DNA of 64,000 bases from Palsa-1150 sp964531095 (GCA_964531095.1 CAZHED010000020.1:35661-99660), one strand, 5' to 3'; shown: positions 17,376 through 26,135, counted from the first letter of the stretch. Program-made: numbers and translations. Notes: a model not told the origin generated them from the sequence alone.

Positions 17376-18602
17376 TCAGAACATCTCGCCGGCGGCGAAG
17401 TATCCGCCCAGGGGCCGCGCGTCCGGCGACCAGGCGACGTCGGCGCGCACGACGAACGCGGTTCCCTGCTGGACGCGCACGCCGAGCCCGGTGCCCCACT
17501 TGAGGCCCAGCCCGGTGCCGTCGAGCTCGGGCTGCGGCGACCAGTCTGCCCAGAGCCGCCCCGCGTCGAGGAAGCCGACCGCGGCGATACCCCAGGGCTT
17601 GCCGATCGCGCGGAGGCGGACGATGTCGGTGCGCACTTCGGCGTTCCCGATGAGCTTCACTTTGCCGTAATAGCGTTGTCCGGGAACCCCGCGGATGCCC
17701 GCCGTGCCGCCGATGGCATAGGTGTCGTCGTACAAGGGAAGATTGAAGAACGGCGGATCGCCGATCAACCCGTCGGCGAGTCCGCGCAAGGCCACGACCA
17801 CCCGGGGTCCGATGGGCAAGTACGCGCGAGCGATGGCCAGGACTTCGGCATACGCATAGGGAAGCGCGTTCCCGAACGCGGGAGAAAGCCGCAGGTCGAT
17901 CTCGTCCCAGGTTCCGCGCCGAGGCACGACCTCGTCGTCGCGGGTGTCCCAACTCACCGACTCCTGGGCAAACGCGACGGCGGCGGTGCGCGCGGTGCCG
18001 AGGAGTTTGCGCACCTCCGGCGGGCCGTCTCGCATGTCGATGGCGAGCTTTCCGTTCGGCGGTACGTCGAGCCAGTTGACCGTCAACGATGCGCCGACGG
18101 TCGCAAAGAGGTGCGGCGTGAGCAGGACGCGAGCGTATCCCTCCAGCGTGGGGTGCGTGCGCGTGTATTCGTAGCGGAGTGCGTTGGGATCGGGCGGTAG
18201 CGGGGCCGCGTTACCGACCCCGAAGTAGTGGACGTTGGTCTCTTCGGTAAATGCGATGCGTGCGGTCAGGCGAAGCTTGCCCTCGTCGAGGTCCGGAAGA
18301 GTGAGCAGCAGCCAGTAGTCCTGGTAGGGGGCGGCGAACCGAGGTGACGCGCGAAAGGTGGCAAAAGCGCTTCCTTCGAAGCGCCACGCCCAGCCCTCTG
18401 CGTTCTGTTCGGTCGCAGGGGCGCCGAAGCGGGTGAGGGCGCCCACGGCGCCGCCGCCGATGCCGATGTCGCTGCTGCCGCCCACGATCGGGACAACGTC
18501 GAATTCGGTGTCGCGCTTCGGCTGGTTCTGGGCGAGCGCTGCGCCCGATGAGGCGAGCACGAGCGGGGCTCCGAGCGTGATTGCCACGGGTATCCGGCGC
18601 AT
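17376..18602 (-). CDS. Omp85/D15-type outer-membrane barrel protein
   Basis: The 408-residue protein starts with a signal peptide (ITLGAPLVLASSGAALA, cleavage before QNQPKR). No POTRA domains are present: the barrel follows almost at once. The C-terminal part matches the Omp85/bacterial surface antigen D15 pattern. It has the substrate-loop motif IRGVPGQRYYGK (compare VRGY/F in BamA) near residue 300, then LIGNAEVRTDIVR, GIAAVGFLDAGRLW, LGLKWGTGLGVRVQ and a terminal GGYFAAGEMF ending in Phe. POTRA-less members include lipid- or surface-protein-handling barrels. The function here is not predictable from sequence. It is monocistronic, with the SNF2 gene 57 bases downstream. Confidence 0.87.
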   Translation of the reverse strand: MRRIPVAITLGAPLVLASSGAALAQNQPKRDTEFDVVPIVGGSSDIGIGGGAVGALTRFGAPATEQNAEGWAWRFEGSAFATFRASPRFAAPYQDYWLLLTLPDLDEGKLRLTARIAFTEETNVHYFGVGNAAPLPPDPNALRYEYTRTHPTLEGYARVLLTPHLFATVGASLTVNWLDVPPNGKLAIDMRDGPPEVRKLLGTARTAAVAFAQESVSWDTRDDEVVPRRGTWDEIDLRLSPAFGNALPYAYAEVLAIARAYLPIGPRVVVALRGLADGLIGDPPFFNLPLYDDTYAIGGTAGIRGVPGQRYYGKVKLIGNAEVRTDIVRLRAIGKPWGIAAVGFLDAGRLWADWSPQPELDGTGLGLKWGTGLGVRVQQGTAFVVRADVAWSPDARPLGGYFAAGEMF

Positions 18603-18814
18603 GTGTGCGCGATACGGGGCAAGGGGCGGGCCTCAGGGGCGGGCGGCCGAGCTGCACACTCACTCGTTCGTGCTGGAGGATGAGAGCGGCTTCTTTGCCA
18701 GTCGCGAAAATTCGTCGACCGGGCATCGCGTTCCAGGAGCACCTAGAATTCCGAACGCACGAGACTCGAGGGGACGAGCGAGCTAGGCTGTAACCTCCAT
18801 TCGGAGGAGCGAGC

Positions 18815-19645
18815 ATGAGAATGGACTTGGCACGTTGGCGCGCTGTGAACGGGGCCTTGGTTCTTGTCGTGTCGGCCTGCGGGGGCGTCGCGCAGCCAGC
18901 GTTGAGCATGGACGCCGGGAGCGGGGGGCTGAGCAACGATGCGGGGACTTCCCGCATGCCTCCGGAAGCGGGCGGTGTCGACGCCGGCGCGTCTCCCTTC
19001 GATCCGGGCGCCATTGGGGGGATTCTCGGCGGCATGGGCGTGGATGGCGGAGGGGCACCTACCGGCCTGGACGCCGGATCGACCGCGATGCCGTCGACCC
19101 CCGAAGTGGTCGACGGTTGCAACCAACTCTGCACGAAGGAAGTGGCCGCCGCGTGCACGGCAGGGCCGACGCTCGACTCGTGCCTCGTCGGCTGCCGCGT
19201 GATGCTGGCAAACCCGACTTGCGCGTCGGCCGGCCAGGGCCTTTTTTCCTGCGTGCAGACCGATACCGCCTCGTGCGACGCCTCGGGCAACGTCGCGTTC
19301 AACGCCTGCCAGATCCAACAGCTCGCTACCGGGCTGTGCTTCCTGCAAAACGCGAACGATCCTGCGCTGGGTACGCCCTGCGCCACGTATTGTGCGGGCG
19401 TCTCCGCTGCGAACTGTCCGAACGACAATCCCTCCGGATGCCAGGCAGGATGCCAAGTGATCGGCAACCTGGTGCCGGGCTGCGACACGGCGTGGAAGAA
19501 CTATGTCACCTGCGCGAACGCCTCGACGCTCACCTGCGATACCAATGGGAAGGCCGGCTCGTCCGCGTGCGCTGCCCAGGCTTTGCTGTTCTGGGCATGC
19601 GCCGCCGGCGGGCTCGCCACCGTCCTCTCGGACGGCGGCAAGTAG
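18815..19645 (+). CDS. Cys-rich lipoprotein with a duplicated domain
   Basis: A 276-residue protein with a strong ribosome site (GGAGGAG) a few bases before the ATG and a lipobox-like VVSAC near residue 21. An Asp/Ala/Gly-rich linker (DAGSGGLSNDAG, VDAGA) typical of polyangial lipoproteins runs to about residue 100. The rest consists of two tandem copies of a Cys-rich module of about 75 residues. Both show the order C-x3-C, C, C-x3-C, C, C, C, C, ending in a conserved ACxxQ and a final C. The even cysteine content suggests disulfide-stabilised surface modules. No family name can be assigned. It is divergent from the D15 barrel gene. Confidence 0.82.
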   Translation: MRMDLARWRAVNGALVLVVSACGGVAQPALSMDAGSGGLSNDAGTSRMPPEAGGVDAGASPFDPGAIGGILGGMGVDGGGAPTGLDAGSTAMPSTPEVVDGCNQLCTKEVAAACTAGPTLDSCLVGCRVMLANPTCASAGQGLFSCVQTDTASCDASGNVAFNACQIQQLATGLCFLQNANDPALGTPCATYCAGVSAANCPNDNPSGCQAGCQVIGNLVPGCDTAWKNYVTCANASTLTCDTNGKAGSSACAAQALLFWACAAGGLATVLSDGGK

Positions 19646-19683
19646 GCGAGCAAAGGCGTGCGCGGTCGGCTCCGCGCCTCGCA

Positions 19684-20439
19684 TCACCGCGAGACGTCCG
19701 CGCAGCAGCGGAAGCCAATTTGATAGTATCGGTACGACTGGTTGTGGTCGGTCGTCATCGGGCGGCAGCGATCTCTCACGGGGCCCCAGTAACCGCCCTT
19801 TAGACCGCTCACATAGGGTTTGTCGTCTTCTCGACCCGTCTCGTTGACGACCCACTCATCGACGTTTCCGGTCATGTCGAACACGCCGTACGGGCTGACG
19901 CACGAGCCCCGCGCGCCGCTCGGATCGCGCTGATCGAGACGCGCGATCTCGCCGGGGCGTGTTCTAGGATCGCTCCACCTCGTATCGTCCGGAAGGATGT
20001 AGGGCTTGTCGATGTTGCATGCCTCCGTGTTGCGTGCGTATCCGTACGGATACGGAAGCCGCTCCTGCCCTTCGCACGCAAGCGTCCACTCGCTGTCGGT
20101 GCAAAGTCGCTTTCCGACGGCGGCGCACTCCTCGCGGGCTTCCAGCCAGTCGATGGCGACGACTGGCTTGACGCCCTGTTGGTTCGGCCACTCGAAGCGG
20201 TCGACGCAGAAGTGCTTGTGGGCCGGCGTACCCAGGCAACGGCCGTTCGGCGCGAACTCGGCGCAGCGGTCGTGCTCGGGGTGCTTCGGGTCGACCGGGC
20301 GGATGCAGAACTGCTCGAGCCACGGGCACCACTCTCCGCTGACTTCGACCGTGTCCGGCGGGCACACCGCAGGCGGCTCCGCGGGCGGCGTCGTAGAAAT
20401 GGCCGCGGCGATGAAGGCGGGCACGATCAAGCGGCTCAA
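19684..20439 (-). CDS. FGE-sulfatase-domain (SUMF1-like) secreted protein
   Basis: The 251-residue protein has a short signal-like N-terminus (LIVPAFIAAAIS) and then a formylglycine-generating-enzyme-type domain. Recognisable family pieces are VDRFEWPNQ, VVAIDWLEAREECAAVGKRLCTDSEWTLAC, PYPYG, GVFDMTGNVDEWV, GGYWGP and the terminal YRYYQIGFRCC. The GNVDEWV and GFRC elements are hallmarks of the fold. True FGE converts a sulfatase cysteine to formylglycine, but most bacterial relatives are binding or uncharacterised proteins, and secreted members cannot be assumed to have that activity. Several extra cysteines suggest disulfides. Its gene is divergent from the kinase-PilZ gene, with about 90 bases between. 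FGE domains are often linked to Ser/Thr kinases in myxobacteria. Confidence 0.88.
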   Translation of the reverse strand: MSRLIVPAFIAAAISTTPPAEPPAVCPPDTVEVSGEWCPWLEQFCIRPVDPKHPEHDRCAEFAPNGRCLGTPAHKHFCVDRFEWPNQQGVKPVVAIDWLEAREECAAVGKRLCTDSEWTLACEGQERLPYPYGYARNTEACNIDKPYILPDDTRWSDPRTRPGEIARLDQRDPSGARGSCVSPYGVFDMTGNVDEWVVNETGREDDKPYVSGLKGGYWGPVRDRCRPMTTDHNQSYRYYQIGFRCCADVSR

Positions 20440-20528
20440 GAGAAGGCCATCTTCGCAGCCGACCGAGCGAGCCGCCAGCCTCGGACGGCCGCCGCCGTGT
20501 GTGCGTCTCGTATGATACCGTCGGTACC

Positions 20529-21890
20529 GTGAGTGATCCGGTCGTCGGGGAGGTGGTCGACGCCCGCTACGAGCTCCGGCGACTCATCGCCCGCGGGGGG
20601 ATGGGCCTTGTCTTCGAGGCCCACCAGAAGTTCACGCGACGTACGGTCGCCATCAAACTGCTCCCCGCCGACCTGCTGTTGCAAACCGAGGCGCAGGAGC
20701 GCCTCCTGCGCGAGGCGTACGCCCTCACCACCGTACGCCACCCTGGCTTCGTCGAAGCCCTCGACGCCGGCGTCTGCGACCACCACGGGCCCTACGTCGT
20801 TCTGGAGATGCTGGAGGGTAGGACCCTCGAAGGCATCCTGGCGGCACGGCGGCGCCTCACCCTCGAGAACGCGATACAGCTCGGCCGGCAACTGTGCGAC
20901 GCAGTCGGCCACGCCAACGCGCGCGGCGTCATCCATCGCGACCTCAAGCCGAGCAACGTCTTCGTCGCCCGGAACGAAGTCGGACAGGAGACCGTGAAGA
21001 TCATCGATCTCGGCGTCGCGGCTGTCGCGGAGGCGCATCTCGCCGCCCACGACCGGAAGCTGACGACCGCTCACGCCGTCATCGGCACACCCGAGTACAT
21101 GGCTCCCGAGCAGCTTTGGGGGCACGAGGTCGACGCGCGCACGGACGTGTACGCGATCGGCATGACGCTCTACGAGTGCCTCACTGGCGAGGTCCCGCAC
21201 ACCGGCAGCTACCCCGAGGTGCTCGTCCGGGTTTCGAACGCGACCGAGCCACCCAAAGTGCGCCGCAAGCGGGCGGACGTACCGCCGGCGGTCGCACTCG
21301 TCATCGAGAACGCGCTCGAGAAGGAGGCGAGTGCGCGCTTTCAGACGGCAGCCGAGCTCGGTCGGGCGCTCGTTGCGTCGAGTGGCTTTCGGCCGCGGTG
21401 GACGTCGCTGCTCTCCGCGTCCACCGACGAGGCGCAGTCGGGCAAAGAGGACGACGAACCGGAGCGCGCGATCAAGCTCGTGCGCAAGAAGGCACGGCCC
21501 GGGGAAGGAGAGGCGCAGCCGTCTGCCGTGCAGCCCGGCCACGGGCCGAGAGAAGCGCCGTCGCGCCGACGGCAGTTCGTGCGCGCTCCATACGTGACGC
21601 CGGTTCTGATCGTGGCGCCGACCGGCACCGAAATCGATGCACGCAGCGAAGAGATCAGCGAAGAGGGGATGCTGGTCGTATCGCCACAGTCGTTCGCGCT
21701 CGGTGCGGGGCTCGGACTCCGGTTCGCGAGCCCGACCACGGGCGAGATGATCGTGCTCTCCGTCAGCGTCCGCTGGACCCGCGAGGGTCGCGGACGGACT
21801 GCGATGGGGGTGGAGTTCGTCCAGGCGCCCCCAGCGTTGCGCGGCGTGGTCGCGCGCTACATCGCAACCTTTCCGAGAGCCCAGGGATGA
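20529..21890 (+). CDS. Ser/Thr protein kinase with C-terminal PilZ domain
   Basis: With the GTG at 20529 (SDPVVGEVVDARYELRR) the protein has 453 residues; an in-frame GTG at 20499 would add ten. Residues about 10-270 form a Hanks-type kinase: glycine loop IARGGMGLVFEA, Lys in VAIKLLP, catalytic loop HRDLKPSN near residue 137, metal loop DLG (Leu in place of Phe of DFG) and GTPEYMAPEQ. A basic linker follows. Residues about 345-450 form a PilZ domain with the RxxxR element RRQFVR and EISEEG in place of the usual D/NxSxxG. There is no transmembrane segment, so it is cytoplasmic. The combination suggests that c-di-GMP could tune the phosphorylation of unknown targets, which is an inference. Confidence 0.92.
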   Translation: MSDPVVGEVVDARYELRRLIARGGMGLVFEAHQKFTRRTVAIKLLPADLLLQTEAQERLLREAYALTTVRHPGFVEALDAGVCDHHGPYVVLEMLEGRTLEGILAARRRLTLENAIQLGRQLCDAVGHANARGVIHRDLKPSNVFVARNEVGQETVKIIDLGVAAVAEAHLAAHDRKLTTAHAVIGTPEYMAPEQLWGHEVDARTDVYAIGMTLYECLTGEVPHTGSYPEVLVRVSNATEPPKVRRKRADVPPAVALVIENALEKEASARFQTAAELGRALVASSGFRPRWTSLLSASTDEAQSGKEDDEPERAIKLVRKKARPGEGEAQPSAVQPGHGPREAPSRRRQFVRAPYVTPVLIVAPTGTEIDARSEEISEEGMLVVSPQSFALGAGLGLRFASPTTGEMIVLSVSVRWTREGRGRTAMGVEFVQAPPALRGVVARYIATFPRAQG

Positions 21891-21974
21891 TGCCGGCTCG
21901 ACGAGCGGCGTGTGCGAGGGCGCTGGATTCGACGGGGGGTGGGTGGGTCCTGGGTCGTTCGGCGCAGGTGGGCC

Positions 21975-22346
21975 CTATTCCTCTTCGCGGTCCTCGGCGC
22001 TCGGCGCCGGAGGCGGCGCCGGCGGTCCGCCGTCGGCGTGCGCTCCGATGCGCGCTGCGCACGCTGCCCACGTCCGGTCGTCGCACCGGGGTGCGCCCTT
22101 GGCGACGCACGCGAGGACGTCGTCGCCCTCTTTCTCTGCGAGCCGGTCGAGGACCAGGTTGCACCCGCGCGAGCAATCCCGCTCGCTGCAATTCGCGGCG
22201 CGGACGGAGCAGGCCTTGGCGCACTCCTCCTCCAGACCGCCCGCGCCGGAGCGGGGGAAGGGCTCCGCCGAAGGGAAAACCGCGGCGGCGATCGGCTCGC
22301 ACGCGACCAGCTGCACCACCAAGAACCACAGCGCAGCGCGAATCAC
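21975..22346 (-). CDS. Small Cys-rich lipoprotein
   Basis: Starting at the GTG 22346 gives 123 residues: a hydrophobic signal (IRAALWFLVVQLVAC) with lipobox LVAC, a short spacer and a Cys-rich middle. The middle contains ECAKACSVRAANCSERDCSRGCNLVLDRL and then VLACVAKGAPRCDDRTWAACAARIG. A Pro/Ala-rich acidic tail ends in EDREEE. The paired C-x3-C spacing resembles small secreted helical hairpins stapled by disulfides. The gene lies 19 bases downstream of the stop of the 492-residue Cys-rich lipoprotein and reads the same way, so it is probably the third gene of that operon. No SD sequence of usual strength was seen, and the start is chosen because it places the signal peptide at the N-terminus. 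Confidence 0.72.
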   Translation of the reverse strand: MIRAALWFLVVQLVACEPIAAAVFPSAEPFPRSGAGGLEEECAKACSVRAANCSERDCSRGCNLVLDRLAEKEGDDVLACVAKGAPRCDDRTWAACAARIGAHADGGPPAPPPAPSAEDREEE

Positions 22347-22365
22347 CTGCCACGGTCTAGACCAA

Positions 22366-23844
22366 CTAGAACGCCTTGTGCACGACGATTGGCGCGTTCG
22401 ACCCGGCGTCGCCGCCGATCTCGACCACGTAGACGACATTTCCGCCGTTCGCCTCTGTCGTCAAGCTGACGGAGCTCTGCCCCGCGCCGTATGGGCTGAT
22501 GACGCCGTTTCCGACGAAGTCCACGTGCGACGTCACGAGGAGCGGCGTTCCGACCGCCGCCGGCGCGTGCGCGCTGACGTTGAGGAGCGCGGACGCGGTG
22601 GCCAGGGCCGGCATTTGTCCGATGCCGCCACCGCCGTCGAGCACGATGACGACGCCCCCTCCCAACGTGAAGGTCGATAGCGTCGAGGCCCAGTTCGCGC
22701 CGAGAGCCGCGAGCACTCCGTCCGGCGCCGACGCTTGATCGTGGACGAGCAGGACATCGTAGTTCGGCAGGACTAGCTGCTCGGGCACGTCGTTGTCGCT
22801 CATCGTGCTCACGATGCTCAGCGTGCGACCCACCTGGCGGGCGACGTCGTTGAGAATGGCGTCGACGTGGGAGATGGCGCCTGCTCTCGCGTAACGCTCG
22901 TAACTCATCACGTGAAGGGGGTTGCTCTCGGCGACGAACACCGCGTTCGAGAGCACACGCGCCTGCGCGGTTCCCGGGAGCGTCGTCGTGTAGTCGTGGC
23001 CGATGTACACGATGCCTCCGCTCGCGGCGCCGACACACGCAGCGTTGTCACATAGCTGCGATGCACATACCACGTTGCATGCGCCGCAGTTCAGCGGGTC
23101 CTCCGTCACGTCGATGCATGCTCCTCCGCAGGAGACGAGCGGCGGAGCGCAAGGATTCGCCGCTTCGGCGGCCGATCCATCGCTCGCGCTCGCCTCGTCG
23201 GGTATCGAGATGTCGGATAACGAGTCGGCCACGGCCGAGTCGAAAGCTCCCGAATCGACGGTCGGATCTCCGACACTGGAATCGCCGCCCGCCGCATCGA
23301 TCGAGCCCGCGCTGCCCGAGTCGCCGTCGCCGGACGCGCCTTCGTTGATGGCCGCGTCAATCGGTGCAGTCGGGTCGACGGGGTCGACTGGTGTACCAAC
23401 GTCGACCGAGGCGCCCGCTTCCAACGGGGCGGCTGCATCCTCCGCCGAGGCTGCCTCCGTCGGCTCGGCGCTCGAGGGCGCGTCGCCCGCCATCGCTTCG
23501 GCGGTCGCGGCGAGCCCCCCGTCGAGGCCGGGCGACCCCTCACGGAGCGTCGGTTCTTCGGCCGCACCCTCCGGCGCGATCGCGACGTCGGCCGAGGAGT
23601 CGAGCCCGTGGTCGCAAGCTCCGTTGGTGCACGATGAGCCAGGCCGGCATGCGTGCCCGCAACCGCCGCAGTTCTCCCTATCGCTGTCGAGTCTCACGCA
23701 GTGCAGCCCGCACTGCGCGTACCCGGCCGCGCACGCGCCGCCCACGAGCTCGTTGTCCACGCCGCAGCCCGCGCCGAACGTCGTCGTGGAGACCCCGGCG
23801 AAGAGCAGTGCGAGAAGCGCGCGCGTAACGGATCGGGTCCTCAT
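22366..23844 (-). CDS. Stig1/MXAN_6577-like Cys-repeat lipoprotein with GATase-like C-terminal domain
   Basis: A 492-residue secreted protein with a signal peptide ending near TTTFGAGC. Two copies of a myxobacterial Cys module flank a long Ala/Asp/Ser-rich linker: CGLHCVRLDSDRENCGGCGHAC near residue 45 and CGGACIDVTEDPLNCGACNVVC near residue 245. Residues about 275-490 form a Rossmann-like domain (GGIVYIGHDYT, YDVLLVHDQA, GGGVVIVLDGGGGIG) resembling class I glutamine-amidotransferase or ThuA-like folds but without a visible Cys-His-Glu triad. The likely role is surface binding. The ATG overlaps the stop of the OmpA-family gene by four bases, so both are on one transcript. The name of the Cys module is from memory of the family and should be checked. 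Confidence 0.83.
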   Translation of the reverse strand: MRTRSVTRALLALLFAGVSTTTFGAGCGVDNELVGGACAAGYAQCGLHCVRLDSDRENCGGCGHACRPGSSCTNGACDHGLDSSADVAIAPEGAAEEPTLREGSPGLDGGLAATAEAMAGDAPSSAEPTEAASAEDAAAPLEAGASVDVGTPVDPVDPTAPIDAAINEGASGDGDSGSAGSIDAAGGDSSVGDPTVDSGAFDSAVADSLSDISIPDEASASDGSAAEAANPCAPPLVSCGGACIDVTEDPLNCGACNVVCASQLCDNAACVGAASGGIVYIGHDYTTTLPGTAQARVLSNAVFVAESNPLHVMSYERYARAGAISHVDAILNDVARQVGRTLSIVSTMSDNDVPEQLVLPNYDVLLVHDQASAPDGVLAALGANWASTLSTFTLGGGVVIVLDGGGGIGQMPALATASALLNVSAHAPAAVGTPLLVTSHVDFVGNGVISPYGAGQSSVSLTTEANGGNVVYVVEIGGDAGSNAPIVVHKAF

Positions 23845-24995
23845 GGGTGCTCACCTTGCCGCCCAAGAGTGAGCGTCGTCGACGGCCCTTGCGCACTGCG
23901 AACTCTGGAGATGACAAACTCGACCCGCCGATTCTGCCGCCAGTCGTCTTCCGTGTGCCCTTGCGCGCGCGGATGGCTGAAGCCGAATCCTTCTGCGGCA
24001 ACGCGTCCAGCGGCGACTCCGAAGCGCACGAGGATCTCGCGGACGGCGTCCGCGCGCGCCTGCGACAAGCGGCGGTTGAAGTCCTCGGGGCCCCGTTCGT
24101 CGGCGTGCCCTCCGATGTTCACTTGCTCGAACTGGGGGTTCGCGTTGATGAAGTCCGCCACGTGCTGCACGACGGCCCACGCGTCCGCGGCCAGCACCGA
24201 GCTGCCGGTATCGAAGAGCACGACCTGTCCGTATTCGATGTGGTTGTCGACCACCCGCACCGCTTCGGATGGCGGCGGGCAGCCATTGGCCGCGGGGTCG
24301 TCGCTCGGCACACCGGGGATGTCGGGGCATGCGTCGAGAGCGTCGGCGATGCTGTCGCCGTCGCGGTCCGGCGGCGGCGCCGGCGGTGGCGGCAGTGGTG
24401 AAGGGGGGGGCTCCGCGGCGACGATGGGCGCGCGCGCGCTTGGTTCTGCGCCGAGGGCCAGGTGAATACCGACCGAAAGGACGTGAGCGTCCTCCGGGCG
24501 CAGTGTGTCGCCGGGCTGCACGACCTGCAGGTAGCCGACGTAGGGCCCCAAGTCCCACCGGTCGCCGCCGACGCGCCAGTCATAGCCGATGTGGGCGTCG
24601 AAACCGACTCGATCGAGTGCCCCGGTGCGCACGTAGCCCACGTTCGCGTCGAGCCACGGACCGGCGACGTCGGTGAACGGCCGCACGTGCGCACCGACCA
24701 TCGCGAAGATCGCGGTGCCGTCGCCGTGGTCGGCGATCGACGGATCGGCGGGCGGACCGGCGTGCCCGAGCCAGATCGAACCGCCTTCGACCTCCAGTCC
24801 GAGCGCGCGTCCGAGCGCCAGCTCGGCGGCGAGTCGACCTTCCCCTCCCAGGCCGTATTCCGACCCCTGCGGATTGCCGATCGCGTGTGCGCCGCCCAGC
24901 TCCAAGTGCCACCGCAGCGGATCCGCTGCGGCGCGCCGACTCGTGATCAGCACTCCGGCGAAGACGATCGAAGTGCAGATTCGGCGAAGAAGCAC
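23841..24995 (-). CDS. OmpA-family outer-membrane protein with TSP3-like calcium repeat
   Basis: This 384-residue protein has a signal peptide (MLLRRICTSIVFAGVLITSRRAAA). An N-terminal beta-barrel-like domain covers residues about 25-190, with alternating strands (WHLELGGAHAIGN, AIFAMVGAHVRPF, LDANVGYVRTG). A Pro-rich stretch is followed by one thrombospondin type 3-like calcium motif, DRDGDSIADALDACPDIPG. Residues about 265-375 are an OmpA C-terminal peptidoglycan-binding domain: VLFDTGSSVL, then INANPQFEQVNIGGHADERG and the canonical NRRLSQARADAVREIL. It should tether the outer membrane to the cell wall. It is the first gene of an operon with the Cys-repeat lipoprotein and the small lipoprotein. 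Confidence 0.92.
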   Translation of the reverse strand: MLLRRICTSIVFAGVLITSRRAAADPLRWHLELGGAHAIGNPQGSEYGLGGEGRLAAELALGRALGLEVEGGSIWLGHAGPPADPSIADHGDGTAIFAMVGAHVRPFTDVAGPWLDANVGYVRTGALDRVGFDAHIGYDWRVGGDRWDLGPYVGYLQVVQPGDTLRPEDAHVLSVGIHLALGAEPSARAPIVAAEPPPSPLPPPPAPPPDRDGDSIADALDACPDIPGVPSDDPAANGCPPPSEAVRVVDNHIEYGQVVLFDTGSSVLAADAWAVVQHVADFINANPQFEQVNIGGHADERGPEDFNRRLSQARADAVREILVRFGVAAGRVAAEGFGFSHPRAQGHTEDDWRQNRRVEFVISRVRSAQGPSTTLTLGRQGEHP

Positions 24996-25100
24996 ATGAT
25001 GGAAAACGGCACGAAAGGCGAAACGATTAGGTCGGCCTTGCCCGCGCGCGCTGCCGCTCCGGAGACACGCACCGCGTCTCGCGCGGCGTCAGTCTCGGGG

Positions 25101-25685
25101 TTACACGGGCGCCACCGGGTCGGTGGCGATCATCGCGAAGAGCGCGTGGTCCAGCCACCGTCCCTGGCACCTTTCCGCCTCGCGAGCGATCCCCTCGAAT
25201 CGAAAGCCCAGCCGTCGTATCACCCCGAGGGAAGCGAAGTTGTCCGTCGCCGCAGCCACGCGAACGCGATGAGCGTTCAGGCGCTTGAACGCCCACCCGA
25301 CCGTTGCGCGCGCTGCCTCTGTCATGTATCCGCGGCGGGCGCCATCGGCGCGGAGCCAGTAACCGAGCTCCGCGCTCTGATGCAGATGGGCGATCGACTC
25401 GAGCCCGACCACGCCGAGGAACCGTCGCGTGGCGCGCTCTCGGATGGCGAAACGGAGCGCTCGCCCCTGGTCCCAGTCGCTGGCGCTGGCCTCGCAGTAG
25501 CGCCAGCTCGCGTCGAGGTCCGTGTTGAACGGGACCCATGGAAGCCACTTCTCGAGATGCGCGCGAGAGCCGTCGACCGCTTGCCACAGGTCCGAGGCAT
25601 CCGAAGAGTCGACCGGGGTAAGGACGACGCGCTGCGTGTCGAGCGGGCGGTGGCGGAGCTCTGCGCGAGGCGGGACTACCAGCAT
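25101..25685 (-). CDS. GNAT acetyltransferase, RimJ/RimL type
   Basis: A 194-residue N-acetyltransferase. The fold is recognisable from the early RHRPLDTQRVVLTPVDSSDA, the central strand AIRERATRRFLGVVGLESI, and the acetyl-CoA pyrophosphate loop region, written here as LRADGARRGYMTEAAR (related to RGxGxA but with the glycines replaced). NAHRVRVAAATDNFASLGVIRRLGFRFEG then matches the RimJ/RimL and ribosomal-Ser-acetylase subgroup almost word for word. It uses acetyl-CoA to modify an N-terminus or small molecule, but the substrate cannot be told. It lies alone, divergent from nothing, about 105 bases downstream of the OmpA start and 80 bases after the small hypothetical gene that reads the same way. 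Confidence 0.9.
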   Translation of the reverse strand: MLVVPPRAELRHRPLDTQRVVLTPVDSSDASDLWQAVDGSRAHLEKWLPWVPFNTDLDASWRYCEASASDWDQGRALRFAIRERATRRFLGVVGLESIAHLHQSAELGYWLRADGARRGYMTEAARATVGWAFKRLNAHRVRVAAATDNFASLGVIRRLGFRFEGIAREAERCQGRWLDHALFAMIATDPVAPV

Positions 25686-25763
25686 GCGAAGACGAAGGTA
25701 CGACGAACCGCACCGGGGCGCATGCGCCTGTCGAGTTCGCGCGCGCCCGGGGGGTGGGAGAGG

Positions 25764-26135
25764 TCAGCCTTCCGTACGGTTTGGGTAGGCGCGCGCGAGC
25801 TCTCTGCTGGGGCGTTCGATGCGCTCGAGCGGGCTCGTCACGAGGTCGCGGTCTTCGCTCGCGAAGTACAGGGATTCACCGGGTCGGGGCTCGCCTGGGT
25901 TCGGCGAAATGGCCCCGTTCGCGAAAAAGCGGATCCCGCCGTGCAAAGGTCTGCACAGCGCGAGGTGACCGTGCAAGAAGCCCCCCGTGCGCCGGTCGCG
26001 CACGGCGACGCAGACGCCGTCGCGAAAGTGGTACTCGGTGTTGCGCGTGACGAATATCCGGTGGCGACGGCGTTCCGGTCCTCTGTACTTGGTGGCGGGG
26101 TCGATCGCCCGCGTGGCTGTAGACTCGTCCTTCAT
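25764..26135 (-). CDS. Small conserved-looking hypothetical protein
   Basis: The ATG at 26135 is preceded by an AGGAGG element at a six-base spacing, giving 123 residues; a much longer reading from 26231 would start in a Pro/Arg-rich non-native stretch. The protein is soluble, basic at the start (KYRGPERRRHRIFVTRN) and rich in aromatic and His residues in the middle (TEYHFRDGVCVAVRDRRTGGFLHGHLAL). A repeated strand-turn-strand pattern suggests a small beta-rich fold. There is no signal peptide, membrane segment or known catalytic motif. The opening resembles the basic start of some PilZ proteins but lacks a DxSxxG motif. It is divergent from trxA. Confidence 0.75.
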   Translation of the reverse strand: MKDESTATRAIDPATKYRGPERRRHRIFVTRNTEYHFRDGVCVAVRDRRTGGFLHGHLALCRPLHGGIRFFANGAISPNPGEPRPGESLYFASEDRDLVTSPLERIERPSRELARAYPNRTEG

